Assembly (NCBI GenBank): GCA_023450745.1
Contig: JAEXGR010000068.1
Location: 1-32,885 of the forward strand
Reading direction: 5' to 3'
DNA from: Synergistota bacterium
GTDB taxonomy: Bacteria > Synergistota > Synergistia > Synergistales > Synergistaceae
DNA length: 32,885 nt
Shown here: positions 1-8,293 of the stretch, one piece after another
Position numbering within the stretch: the first letter of the stretch is position 1
Layout: each line of letters opens with the position of its first letter
The notes under the pieces: generated by a model
The model's input: only the letters and a program-made list of their open reading frames with translations
What the model was told of the DNA's origin: nothing
The model's database searches: none
Made by a program: the position numbers and the translations under genes

Positions 1-27
1 ATTGTTTACTTTTTCCTCTTTGCTCAT
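1..27 (-). CDS. 5' end of an unidentified gene, truncated by the window edge
   Basis: An ATG at 27 reading leftward is preceded by GGAGG (36-40) with an 8-base spacer, which is an excellent ribosome binding site. The visible residues are MSKEEKVNN. Nothing can be said of function from nine residues. The start is supported only by the binding site and the open frame to the edge. Confidence 0.45.
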
Positions 28-168
28 GTACAAGACCTCCAACTGTTTTATGGTTTTATAATGGCCTCTGGATTGGTTCCAGATCGGCCTACTCTTTGAG
101 GCCTTACACACTTTATTTTACACTCTCTATGAAATGAAGCGGTTAATATTGCAGTCTTTGTTGACTAA

Positions 169-411
169 TGCAATTTCAAGGCCGACAGAACGCCCATGGC
201 GAAGCACGGCTCGACATATCTGCGCTGGGCCGTAATGCAGGCGGCGCGCCTTGCTTCTATCCACTGCCCTGACTTCCGCAGATATATGGAGCGCAAGCTG
301 GCGCAAGGCAAGCACTACTTTGTCTCGCTTGGGCATCTTTCAAAAAAGTTGATTCGCGTTATCTTCCACATCCTTAATGCAAACGAGCCGTTTGTCCCGA
401 TGACGGCATAG
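169..411 (+). pseudogene. IS110-family transposase remnant (C-terminal fragment)
   Basis: The frame opens after a stop at 166-168 and encodes about 80 residues beginning NFKADRTPMAKHGSTYLR. It continues through a YMERKLAQGKHYFVSLGHLSKKL-like stretch. Both match the C-terminal Transposase_20 region of IS110/IS1111-family transposases, where an RTPMSKRGS-YLR motif precedes the helix ending in the basic GKHH segment. Full transposases are about 330-420 residues with an N-terminal DEDD catalytic domain. That domain is entirely missing here, so the element is dead. An ATG lies at 196, but nothing suggests the fragment is expressed. It lies beside the catabolic cluster and may mark past insertion or rearrangement. 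Confidence 0.75.
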
Positions 412-445
412 ACGGCAGTCTTTATCCTCACCGGAGCCTCAATGT

Positions 446-466
446 CTCTTTCTGCCTTTGAAAGAG
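446..466. repeat. Short inverted repeat downstream of the IS110 remnant
   Basis: CTCTTTC (446-452) and GAAAGAG (460-466) form a perfect 7-bp stem with a 7-base loop. An overlapping outer pair GAGCCTC/GAGGCTC (434-440 and 464-470) gives an alternative fold. It may belong to the lost insertion sequence end or to a weak terminator, and no U-tract follows. The rest of 412-614 shows no gene. Confidence 0.3.
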
Positions 467-614
467 GCTCGCGTTAGCATGTCGTTGTCAAGGTACTTGG
501 TTCTGTTTCCTTGGCGATACTTTCTTGCCTGTTTCTCTTCTCTTCGGGCTTGACTTTATATAGTCAGTCTTTTACATCCGATATTATAAAACTGTATTTG
601 ATATCCTGACACCG

Positions 615-1412
615 CTATTCTGCGACACCAGGCAGATTTGAGACATCTCCGTAATACCCATTCTTTCTGGATATTTCAGCTCCCGCTTTCTTCAAAATGG
701 GGATCCACTTCTCTACCGTTATTTTGTTAAAACGTGTAGAAGGTAAAGTTATATTCAAGCTTGCCACCACTTGTCCGAGGTGATTCAAGATAGGCACGCC
801 AACACCTGAAGTATCGTCGCTGCGTTCTTTGTAGCTCACCCAATATCCGTTCTTACGCGTTGTATCCAGGACTTCTTCAATCTTTTCTCTGTCAGTTACC
901 GTGTAATCTGTAAGTTTGGGAAAGCCAACAGAAGATTCCAACATATCAAGTTCTTTTTTTGTCATTCCCGCCATTAAGATATTACCCGAAGCTCCTCCAT
1001 GTAAATAATTCGCCGCCCCTATTTTTGCGGAGTATCGAATAGACATATCGCTTTCGACTTTCGCGATACATATTTTTTTAAAACCTTTTCTAATAAAAAG
1101 AGATATTGTCTCATTAGTCTCATCCTTCAATTTTTCCATAAACGGACGGGCCAAAGCAACGATGTCTATAGATGAAATGGCAGCACTCCCCAAATAAATC
1201 ATACTAGGGCCGAGAGAATATAACTTTGATTTAGGATCCATATCCAACATGCCGCATGATATCAACGTGGCCATAAAACGATATAGTGTAGCCGGCGGCA
1301 AATCAAGACGTTCATTTATCTCCGCGAAATTCATGCTACTTTTTTCTCCAAACAGCTCTAATATTTTATACGCCTTGTAAACCGACATAATTATAGATTT
1401 TTTATTTTCCAT
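615..1412 (-). CDS. IclR-family transcriptional regulator
   Basis: The product is a DNA-binding regulator of about 265 residues, the usual IclR size. The N-terminal winged helix-turn-helix includes the stretch NERLDLPPATLYRFMATL. The C-terminal IclR effector domain carries the typical GGASGNILMAG, DTTRKNGYWVSYKER and GVGVPILNHLGQVVASLNI elements. I start at the ATG at 1412 because GGAGAAGAG sits directly before it; an in-frame ATG at 1448 has only a poor ribosome site. The gene lies at the 3' end of the catabolic cluster on the same strand, behind a terminator and its own promoter. That makes it the obvious candidate regulator of the cluster, with a pathway acid as probable ligand (inference). 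IclR proteins can repress or activate, and the sequence does not say which. Confidence 0.92.
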   Translation of the reverse strand: MENKKSIIMSVYKAYKILELFGEKSSMNFAEINERLDLPPATLYRFMATLISCGMLDMDPKSKLYSLGPSMIYLGSAAISSIDIVALARPFMEKLKDETNETISLFIRKGFKKICIAKVESDMSIRYSAKIGAANYLHGGASGNILMAGMTKKELDMLESSVGFPKLTDYTVTDREKIEEVLDTTRKNGYWVSYKERSDDTSGVGVPILNHLGQVVASLNITLPSTRFNKITVEKWIPILKKAGAEISRKNGYYGDVSNLPGVAE

Positions 1413-1489
1413 CTCTTCTCCAAACCCTGCGCCCTTATCTTTCAACATCCATCAGCCCTTTTAGCAATATTTTTAGCAACTCTGTCTGA

Positions 1490-1519
1490 ATTATAATCGT
1501 ACCATATCTTAACTTTCAA
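1490..1519 (-). promoter_or_regulatory. Predicted sigma70-type promoter of the iclR-family gene
   Basis: On the minus strand TTGAAA (1519-1514) and TATAAT (1495-1490) are separated by 18 bases. Transcription would start near 1483 and run into the ATG at 1412. It lies downstream of the hairpin at 1561-1595, so the regulator can be transcribed independently of the catabolic genes. Confidence 0.55.
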
Positions 1520-1560
1520 TTCCCTATTTTTAACTATTTTATTATATATAAAACCCCTTT

Positions 1561-1595
1561 CAGCCCCGGATATGCGGTTACCGCATCCGGGGCTG
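1561..1595 (-). terminator. Strong hairpin, probable terminator of the catabolic operon
   Basis: CAGCCCCGGAT and ATCCGGGGCTG (11-base arms) enclose a second palindrome GCGG-TTA-CCGC-like core, forming one long GC-rich stem. On the minus strand it is followed by AAAGGGGTTTTATATA, an imperfect U-tract. It sits 46 bases past the MmgE/PrpD stop and just before the iclR promoter. Confidence 0.65.
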
Positions 1596-1640
1596 AAGGG
1601 TCTCACTTTCTAATTTTCTATCAGATATCTGATTTTGTCA

Positions 1641-3011
1641 TTAAGCACTTTTAGTTAGAGATATAAATGCCCGTATATCTCTCAAACGTTCTAAATTAGC
1701 AACTTCCTCGCATATTTTTTCTATCATTACTTTAGAAAGCGTTGCACTTGCCATATTTTCAAATTTAGAGCAAAGATCCGCGAAATCTACAGGGTTCTCC
1801 GGCGCGCCCTTTAGATCATAGAGCGTTTTTTCAAACGCCTTTCCGTTTGCAAGCTCAATGCGAACCCGCGCTCCCCGCCTCTGAGGAAATTCCCTCGTAA
1901 CCTCATTGTCGATATATACGCGCACCAAACCACTCAGCCTACGCCGTCTTTCGTCGCGCAGATTATCATCTTTTAAATCTGCGATACCAAATGACCGGTT
2001 CAGCATCGCGCTGGCTACGCAATAGCGCGTACTGAACCTGGCTCGCTGCGTATCAGACGGTAATTCTTCCGCCCCTGTAAGCTGATATGCTATAGGATAT
2101 GTACCAATCTCCGCCTTCGCGATATCACTCCATTCGACGTCATTCTCAGAGCATATGGCTATAGCGCCTTCGATCGGAGCATGGGTATGGCGACAAGTAG
2201 GATAAAGCTTAACGTACGTATCTTTTATCCAATACTCTTCGCCGATTCTCTTGAGCATTCTTTCAACATCAACATTTCCGCCAGCAATAATTTTAAACAA
2301 CCCGCTCGCGCCGCTGAAAGGCGCGTGTGGGCCGACAAAACCATTTTTTGCCATCACGGCCGCGTTGATGCCGGCAAAGGCAGCGTGACCAACCATCGCT
2401 CCTTTTGAGGACTGTCCAGAATGTGTCGCTTCCATTGTGCCCGAAGCAAAAAGCGCCGACAATGACAGCGCTTCGGCTGTCTGACGACAGTCCAACTTCA
2501 TAATTGAAGCCGCCGCGGCCGCCGCTCCCATAGTGCCGCATATAGCAGAAGGGTGATAGCCATTCTCTATCATCAGCGGGGACATACTTACAGCGAATCG
2601 ATACGCAACCTCATACCCCACGACAATAGCCGCAATAACTTCGCTGCCGCCCACGCCAATTTTTTCGGCCAGAGAGAGTGCAGTCGGCACCACCACCGCC
2701 CCGGCGTGAATACCCGCGTTTTTATGTCCGTCATCCAGCTCGACTGAATGAGCGTAGGCACAGTTGATGGCGGCCGCCGCCGGAAAGGATACCGTGACAT
2801 TCCTGCCAATGACGGTTGAATTTCCCGCCAGCTCCATGTCCTTGGCGGTTTTTATTATCTCTCCGCTCTTCTCCCATAGAGAAGCCCCTGCCATCGCGGC
2901 CGACATAATGTCTATGATTCTTTCTTTTACACAGCGCACCACCGTCTCCGGAAGTGTTTCATACCTTGTATGACATACAAACCGCGACAACATTTTTACT
3001 GCTGTTTCCAT
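1641..3011 (-). CDS. MmgE/PrpD-family dehydratase/hydratase
   Basis: This 456-residue protein matches the 2-methylcitrate dehydratase (PrpD), aconitate decarboxylase and iminodisuccinate epimerase superfamily in length and pattern. Near the N terminus there is an AHSVELDDGHKNAGIHAGAVVVPTALSLAE-type segment (about residues 88-115), the family's D-x-H...HPG region. The middle carries the alanine-rich helices and a LYPTCRHTHAPIEGA segment. Family members add or remove water, or otherwise act at carbon-carbon bonds of tri- and dicarboxylates, without an Fe-S cluster. Its neighbour PrpF often co-occurs with such dehydratases, which supports a hydration or dehydration step on an unsaturated branched acid. 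It is the last gene before the operon hairpin. The ribosome site (GGGGAATGGG) is weak. The exact substrate cannot be read from sequence. Confidence 0.88.
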   Translation of the reverse strand: METAVKMLSRFVCHTRYETLPETVVRCVKERIIDIMSAAMAGASLWEKSGEIIKTAKDMELAGNSTVIGRNVTVSFPAAAAINCAYAHSVELDDGHKNAGIHAGAVVVPTALSLAEKIGVGGSEVIAAIVVGYEVAYRFAVSMSPLMIENGYHPSAICGTMGAAAAAASIMKLDCRQTAEALSLSALFASGTMEATHSGQSSKGAMVGHAAFAGINAAVMAKNGFVGPHAPFSGASGLFKIIAGGNVDVERMLKRIGEEYWIKDTYVKLYPTCRHTHAPIEGAIAICSENDVEWSDIAKAEIGTYPIAYQLTGAEELPSDTQRARFSTRYCVASAMLNRSFGIADLKDDNLRDERRRRLSGLVRVYIDNEVTREFPQRRGARVRIELANGKAFEKTLYDLKGAPENPVDFADLCSKFENMASATLSKVMIEKICEEVANLERLRDIRAFISLTKSA

Positions 3012-3057
3012 TTAACCCATTCCCCGTGTACAAGTTGTGATTGAAGGACTGTATTTC

Positions 3058-5892
3058 TCATTCGTCCCTCTTGTTATTCACCGCCATCGCGCCAAAATAA
3101 TCCAAGCGTTCAAACATATCGCAGCCGAGATTCCAGTGACTCTGTTTCATCTCTTCTCCGCAGTTCAGCGCGTCCATTGCTTTCTTTACCTTTTCAGGAG
3201 TAGCAGGTAACGTATATATCCTTACGCCCACAGCGTCATAAATGGCGTTAAGCACAGCGACGTGGCCGCAGGACTGGTACGATTCGGAACACCCCGTCGA
3301 ATACTGCGGCCCATACTCGCGCGGGGTTTCGCTGAAAACGACATCAGCATCGTCAGGTATGGCGTTTATCGATGGTATGCCAGCTCCTGCCATCGTTTCA
3401 TGACGCTTCATATCCTCGTAATTCTCCGTCAAAGCAAAACCGACGCAGTGAGACATTCCGCCAAGAGCCTGCCCTGTTACGGCAAGCCTGTTGCCCACAA
3501 TCCCTATATCGGAAATTATGCGGTAGCGCAGTACTTTAGTTTTGCCAGTTTTCACATCAACTTCAACCTCGACAAGGTTAAGAATAAAGTTTTGCCCCAC
3601 GCTGTCGAAACCATGCCCGGTATATTTATCGATACGGTCCACGCTGGACGGAGATTCATATTTTCCAAAATATTTTGTCGATATTCCTTCCGCTTTCATC
3701 TCCGCGTAGTTTCTAAATGTGCCGTCAGGCTTACGCATTGCCTCAAGCAGTTTGTCCGCGGCGATCTTCGTCGCCCACCCAGCCATATGGTGGGAACGGC
3801 TTGATGACGCAGAGCCTGTGTTGGGACACGTGCCGGTATCGTTTTGCACAAGATGTATCTGATTCGGCCGTAAGTTGAGCGCTCTAAGACACCTGTGCGT
3901 ATGGGAAAGCGTACCGATATCCGCTCCCTGCCCCATTTCTTCCCATGTGTTGTAGTGTGTCACGCTTCCATCCGCATTCAGCTCCAATGCAACCTCCGCG
4001 CTGTCATGCGACTTGCCAACATGATAACCTCCGAAGCTGACGCCTATCCCGAACCTCTTTTCGGCGTTATTTTTTTGCTTGGCCTCGTCCTTCCACTGCC
4101 TATAAAACGGGCGCATCATCTCCATCATCTTGCGCATAGGATAATTCCTGTACGACATGGAGTTAGGGGAGAGGTCTCCTTCACTAGCGGCATTGATATA
4201 GCGGAATTCGAATGGATCTATCCCCGCCCTGACGGCAAGCATATCCATGAGGCTCTCACTCGCCATGTAAGCCTGCGGCGAACCGAAAGCGCGGAAAGCT
4301 ATGCCAAAATTTCCATTACTAAAACACATTTGCGACAGTCCGCGAATATTCGGAACATTGTACGGGTATCCCAAAAAACGAATAGTTTTTGTCGTAAGCG
4401 TCGTAGATGCATCGCTGTATGCACCGTGGTCAATCCCCATGTGGAACTCAAGCGCGGTAATACGCCCGTCATTATCACATGCGAGCCGGGCATTTGTGTA
4501 TGACGCCGAACGTTTGCCAGTGTAATGCTGATGTTCCGGATAAGAGAGCGTTAGAGATACCGGACTGTCTGTAGCCATCGCACATACCGCCACCAACGCC
4601 GGCATCTGTGCGGACATGGAATAGCCAAAACTGCCTCCCACGGTATTTTGCACCAGACGAACCTTCCCTTTCGGCAATCCTATAGCATCGGCCAAAGCCG
4701 CTATGTTGCCATACAAATTCTGGCTTTTGCAGTGTATTACCATCATTCCATCCTCACCCCAGTAGGCTTGCGCGGTATCCGGCTCTATTGGCAAGTGCGG
4801 CTGGCGTGTTGTGGAAAAACTGCCTTCAACAACGTAGGGAGAACTTTTAAAAATTGGCCTCGTATCTTCCCCTTTAAAAAGCGGCTGTTCTATATAAACA
4901 TTCGGCGATTGCTCATGAATTCGGACAGCATCCTTAGCCGCCGCGTCCATAAATGTCAAATAAGCGGGAAGTTCTTCATAGATGATTTTAACCTTCTCCG
5001 CCGCCATGCGGGCCTGTTTCCTAGTATGCGCCGCGACAACCGCGACGACATCGCCGTAGCGGAATATTTTTTTGCCGCAAATAACCGGGTGATCCATGCC
5101 ATCGCTGTAATATTGCGGGCTGCCAAGCGGCGGTATCAGGCGTAGGGCGTTCGTGCCCTTCACATCGTATGCAGTAATTACTTTCACGACTCCTGGCATA
5201 TTTTCAGCTTCTCCGCTCTCTATGCCCATTATGTTCGCATGATGCACCTTAGCCTGTACTACTGCCAGATGCAGCGTTCCTTCAGGCATCTGTTCCGCAA
5301 AGTCCTCGCCATAATCACTTGCCCCAAGCACCTTTGCCAGCGCCCCAGGTCGTGGGTAGCTCGATCCGTATATCTCCGTACCTTCCTCGTGATGATAGAT
5401 TATATCCTCCATCTTGGCTTCACCGCGCATTACCGCCGCGGCGGCCATTACTGAATCCACTATCGGCTTGTAACCTGTGCAGCGGCAGATATTGCGGTGT
5501 TTATCAAACCAGTCGCGCACTTCCTGGCGTGTCGGACTGGGATTTAATTGAAGCAATGCCTTTGCCGACATCAGAAAACCTGGAGTGCAGAAACCGCACT
5601 GTACAGCTCCGTAGGTAATAAAAGCCTGTTGCAGCGGATGAAGAGCCTCGGCCGTCCCCATCCCCTCCAGTGTTTCAATAGATGAGTTTTCTTTTATATC
5701 TTTTACTTTTTTCACACATGAGCGGACTACGCCACCGTTCACTAAAACCGAACAGGAGCCGCACTGACCGGCATTGCAGCCTATCTTTACGCTTTTGAGC
5801 CCAATTCGCCGCAATAGATCGGCGAGGGTTTCTTCCTCTTCAAAAGTAACGACCTTAAGCGTTCCGTTAACAAAAAAATTTCTTTTTATCAT
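3058..5892 (-). CDS. Single-chain molybdenum hydroxylase (aldehyde oxidoreductase/xanthine dehydrogenase family, no FAD domain)
   Basis: This protein of about 944 residues joins an N-terminal two-[2Fe-2S] module to a molybdopterin domain. The first cluster has C39, C44, C47, C59 (C-x4-C-x2-C). The second has C99, C102, C136, C138 (QCGFC and CRCTGYKP). The molybdenum domain shows GGSFGY (419-424), FRAFGSPQ (533-540) and a C-terminal GCSESYQS segment. Glu about 870 there fits the catalytic base of Desulfovibrio gigas Mop (Glu869). Like Mop, and unlike most xanthine dehydrogenases, it has no FAD domain, and no flavoprotein gene is adjacent. It would oxidise an aldehyde to an acid, or hydroxylate a heterocycle, passing electrons to an unknown acceptor. 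A tail of about 35 residues follows the usual end. The ATG at 5892 has AGGAGG 13 bases upstream; the in-frame ATG at 5919 has a weak site. Confidence 0.9.
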   Translation of the reverse strand: MIKRNFFVNGTLKVVTFEEEETLADLLRRIGLKSVKIGCNAGQCGSCSVLVNGGVVRSCVKKVKDIKENSSIETLEGMGTAEALHPLQQAFITYGAVQCGFCTPGFLMSAKALLQLNPSPTRQEVRDWFDKHRNICRCTGYKPIVDSVMAAAAVMRGEAKMEDIIYHHEEGTEIYGSSYPRPGALAKVLGASDYGEDFAEQMPEGTLHLAVVQAKVHHANIMGIESGEAENMPGVVKVITAYDVKGTNALRLIPPLGSPQYYSDGMDHPVICGKKIFRYGDVVAVVAAHTRKQARMAAEKVKIIYEELPAYLTFMDAAAKDAVRIHEQSPNVYIEQPLFKGEDTRPIFKSSPYVVEGSFSTTRQPHLPIEPDTAQAYWGEDGMMVIHCKSQNLYGNIAALADAIGLPKGKVRLVQNTVGGSFGYSMSAQMPALVAVCAMATDSPVSLTLSYPEHQHYTGKRSASYTNARLACDNDGRITALEFHMGIDHGAYSDASTTLTTKTIRFLGYPYNVPNIRGLSQMCFSNGNFGIAFRAFGSPQAYMASESLMDMLAVRAGIDPFEFRYINAASEGDLSPNSMSYRNYPMRKMMEMMRPFYRQWKDEAKQKNNAEKRFGIGVSFGGYHVGKSHDSAEVALELNADGSVTHYNTWEEMGQGADIGTLSHTHRCLRALNLRPNQIHLVQNDTGTCPNTGSASSSRSHHMAGWATKIAADKLLEAMRKPDGTFRNYAEMKAEGISTKYFGKYESPSSVDRIDKYTGHGFDSVGQNFILNLVEVEVDVKTGKTKVLRYRIISDIGIVGNRLAVTGQALGGMSHCVGFALTENYEDMKRHETMAGAGIPSINAIPDDADVVFSETPREYGPQYSTGCSESYQSCGHVAVLNAIYDAVGVRIYTLPATPEKVKKAMDALNCGEEMKQSHWNLGCDMFERLDYFGAMAVNNKRDE

Positions 5893-5925
5893 GTCGGTAG
5901 ATAAACCTCCTCTATGCACGGCCTT

Positions 5926-7077
5926 TTATTCTCTTACATAAACGAATCCGTCCATCAGCCTTCTGGCGGTACGCCCGATCATGGCGCAAGATACGCCGAC
6001 GCCTTCCGGAGTCATTTCCACCTCGGACTCAACCTCCATGATGCCAAATGGATGTCCTATCCTCAACTTTTCACAGACGCCGCGGTCGCCCGCGACAATA
6101 TCATTGACAAGTGTATTTTTAATGTTAGCTGCCACCATAGTACAAACAGCGCCTGTTCCCATGTAAGCCTGTATCATACGCCCCATTGAAAAGAGCCTGC
6201 CGATAATGTCGACGTCTTCTCTCTTTATCTCTTTTCCGTCAGGTGTAATATAATCGACAGGTTCTGTGTATATGCCGATTTTTGGCAGCGTCTGACTGTT
6301 CTTAAAGGCATCGTCAAGATCTTTCGCAAGCCCGATAGTAACGGCGGCCGTGCCGCGAATCGCCTCCAGAATACGGCTTATTTCCGCACAGTCCGGTCTC
6401 GCCTCAAATTCGTAAGGCGATTCCGTCCCTTTAAGGCCAAGCTGCGAGGCGTGGACAAAAACAACAGGATTAGCGGCATCCACAAAAGAATACTCGTATT
6501 TCTTGCCATCGACCTCAACGACATTTTTCGGACTTCCTGATGGCAGGACTTTACCAGAAACAGCTCCCTGTGGATAATTGAACTCCAACAATATCTTCGC
6601 GCCGGTCCCTGGAACACCGTCGATAGCGAAGTCTCCTTCGGTAAGCGCTCTTCCATCCTTCACGGGAACGCGCGCGTTTATTATTTTTTTCGTGTTCACA
6701 TTGTATATTCTCACTCTGGTAACAGGCTCGACCGCTTCTACAAGTCCCTCGTCGACCGCAAAAGGGCCTACGGCGGATGAAATGTTGCCGCAATTCATCG
6801 TTTTTCCAACTACTGGATGATCCACGCTGACCTGTCCAAAGAAATAATCGACGTCGGCATCCGCTCTTTCGCTTTTGCTGATTACCGCTACCTTGCTGGT
6901 AGATGTCGTAGCGCCGCCAAGGCCGTCTATCTGACGAATGTCGGGGCTGCCAAAGGCGCTTAGGATAACCTTGTCTCTAAGGGCCTCATCTTTTGGCAGG
7001 TCTTTATCATGAAAGAAAAGCGCGCGGCTGGTACCGCCCCTCATAACTACGCACGGTATTCTCGTATTCTGCCTCAT
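5926..7077 (-). CDS. PrpF-family isomerase (3-methylitaconate / aconitate / oxalomesaconate isomerase type)
   Basis: The product of about 383 residues begins MRQNTRIPCVVMRGGTSR, the PrpF signature (RGGTS near the N terminus), followed by DGLGGATTSTSKVAVIS and NCGNISSAVGPFA. These mark the diaminopimelate-epimerase-like fold of PrpF, methylitaconate delta-isomerase and 4-oxalomesaconate tautomerase. Such enzymes shift a double bond by proton transfer without a cofactor. The ATG at 7077 overlaps the TGA of the upstream dehydrogenase as ATGA, with GGAGG 10 bases before it, so translation is probably coupled. A TTG nine bases further upstream is a less likely start. Next to an MmgE/PrpD dehydratase, the likely job is isomerising an unsaturated dicarboxylate before hydration (inference). 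Confidence 0.88.
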   Translation of the reverse strand: MRQNTRIPCVVMRGGTSRALFFHDKDLPKDEALRDKVILSAFGSPDIRQIDGLGGATTSTSKVAVISKSERADADVDYFFGQVSVDHPVVGKTMNCGNISSAVGPFAVDEGLVEAVEPVTRVRIYNVNTKKIINARVPVKDGRALTEGDFAIDGVPGTGAKILLEFNYPQGAVSGKVLPSGSPKNVVEVDGKKYEYSFVDAANPVVFVHASQLGLKGTESPYEFEARPDCAEISRILEAIRGTAAVTIGLAKDLDDAFKNSQTLPKIGIYTEPVDYITPDGKEIKREDVDIIGRLFSMGRMIQAYMGTGAVCTMVAANIKNTLVNDIVAGDRGVCEKLRIGHPFGIMEVESEVEMTPEGVGVSCAMIGRTARRLMDGFVYVRE

Positions 7078-8252
7078 TTGCAGCAATCCTCCAAAATTAC
7101 CATATAGTCTTTTTGAGTCATCTTCACAGGGTTTCTGTAATAATAAAATTTCTGATACTGTACATAACTGTCTTGGGCTATTTTTTCCAAATCATTTCGT
7201 GAAGGATTAAGCTCCGACATCTTTAGGGTGATCCCGACATCATGGATAAGCTTTTTCAGTCCGTTAACGACAACATCCCCCACATCTGCAAGAGATACTC
7301 CACGCACATCCAAATCCATAGCTTCGGCAATATCGCGATACTTTTTCATTTGCGCCGGAAAGTTAAATTTTGCCACTGACGGCATCACCAAGGCAATAGA
7401 CATGCCATGGTTAACATGGAACTGAGGACCAACATGCCTGCCTATACAATGCATATTGCCGCATCCCGTATTATTAAAGGCAAGACCGCCCATGGAGCTT
7501 CCCACCATAAGATCTAACGCCGCTTGACAGTTATCGCTGTTACCATAAACAGCTCGCAAGTTGCGGCTTATCAGCCTAACCCCGGAAAGAGAAAGAGCTT
7601 CTGTAACGGGATTCGCTTTCAGCGCTATGTAAGACTCAAAGCTATGGCTGAGCGCGTCTATGCCACAGCAGGCAATAAGGCTGCGGGAGCAGCTGGCGAT
7701 GCTGTTGCCATCCAGAAAAGTGACTCTCGCCGCCCCTAACATGCAGTGTCCGACGCTGAACTTGATATTCCTCTCTTCATCGTGAATAACGGCCATATTA
7801 GTAACCTCGGCGGAGGTCCCTGCCGTAGTAGGGATTGTAAATAATGTTACCGGCGGTACCGAATATTTTTCATATCCGGCCCAGTCCTGTCCCTGTCCGC
7901 CGTTTGTTGCAAGGATGCCAGCCAATTTACATATGTCCATAACGCTGCCGCCGCCGATTGCAACCATCAGGTCACAGCCATCTTTCAATATCATATCGCG
8001 GACGGTGTTAACATTGCGGAGTGGAGCCTCCTCTTCCGCTTCATTCCACGTAATATAAGGGAAACCTCCTTTTTCAATATAATGAAGGCAGTTATTGTAA
8101 AATTCCGTTTTGCTGACATTAGGGTCGGAGACAACAAGGATTTTATAGCCTTTGTAATTTCTTATTTCCGCTGGTAGTTGTTCGATGCAATTCGTTCCAA
8201 TGACCATTCTCGTATGCGTCTCGTAATAGGTGTTTTCATAGTGATAAAACAT
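7074..8252 (-). CDS. Iron-containing (group III) alcohol dehydrogenase
   Basis: The 392-residue product has the standard length and layout of Fe-dependent alcohol dehydrogenases. GGGSVMDICK (100-109) is the nucleotide-binding signature, and PTTAGTSAEVT (141-151) lies in the cofactor region. The metal ligands expected from FucO are present: D199 and H203 in GIDALSHSFE, then H268 and H282 spaced 14 apart, the latter in NHGMSIALVMP. It would interconvert a hydroxy compound and an aldehyde or ketone with NAD(P). 4-Hydroxybutyrate-, lactaldehyde- and propanediol-type members are all possible. AAAGGAG lies 8 bases before the ATG. Its stop overlaps the next start, and the molybdenum hydroxylase two genes on could take its aldehyde product. 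Confidence 0.92.
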   Translation of the reverse strand: MFYHYENTYYETHTRMVIGTNCIEQLPAEIRNYKGYKILVVSDPNVSKTEFYNNCLHYIEKGGFPYITWNEAEEEAPLRNVNTVRDMILKDGCDLMVAIGGGSVMDICKLAGILATNGGQGQDWAGYEKYSVPPVTLFTIPTTAGTSAEVTNMAVIHDEERNIKFSVGHCMLGAARVTFLDGNSIASCSRSLIACCGIDALSHSFESYIALKANPVTEALSLSGVRLISRNLRAVYGNSDNCQAALDLMVGSSMGGLAFNNTGCGNMHCIGRHVGPQFHVNHGMSIALVMPSVAKFNFPAQMKKYRDIAEAMDLDVRGVSLADVGDVVVNGLKKLIHDVGITLKMSELNPSRNDLEKIAQDSYVQYQKFYYYRNPVKMTQKDYMVILEDCCK

Positions 8253-8293
8253 GAAAAATCTCCTTTATTTTGTAAACTAGCCTGTTTATCAGA

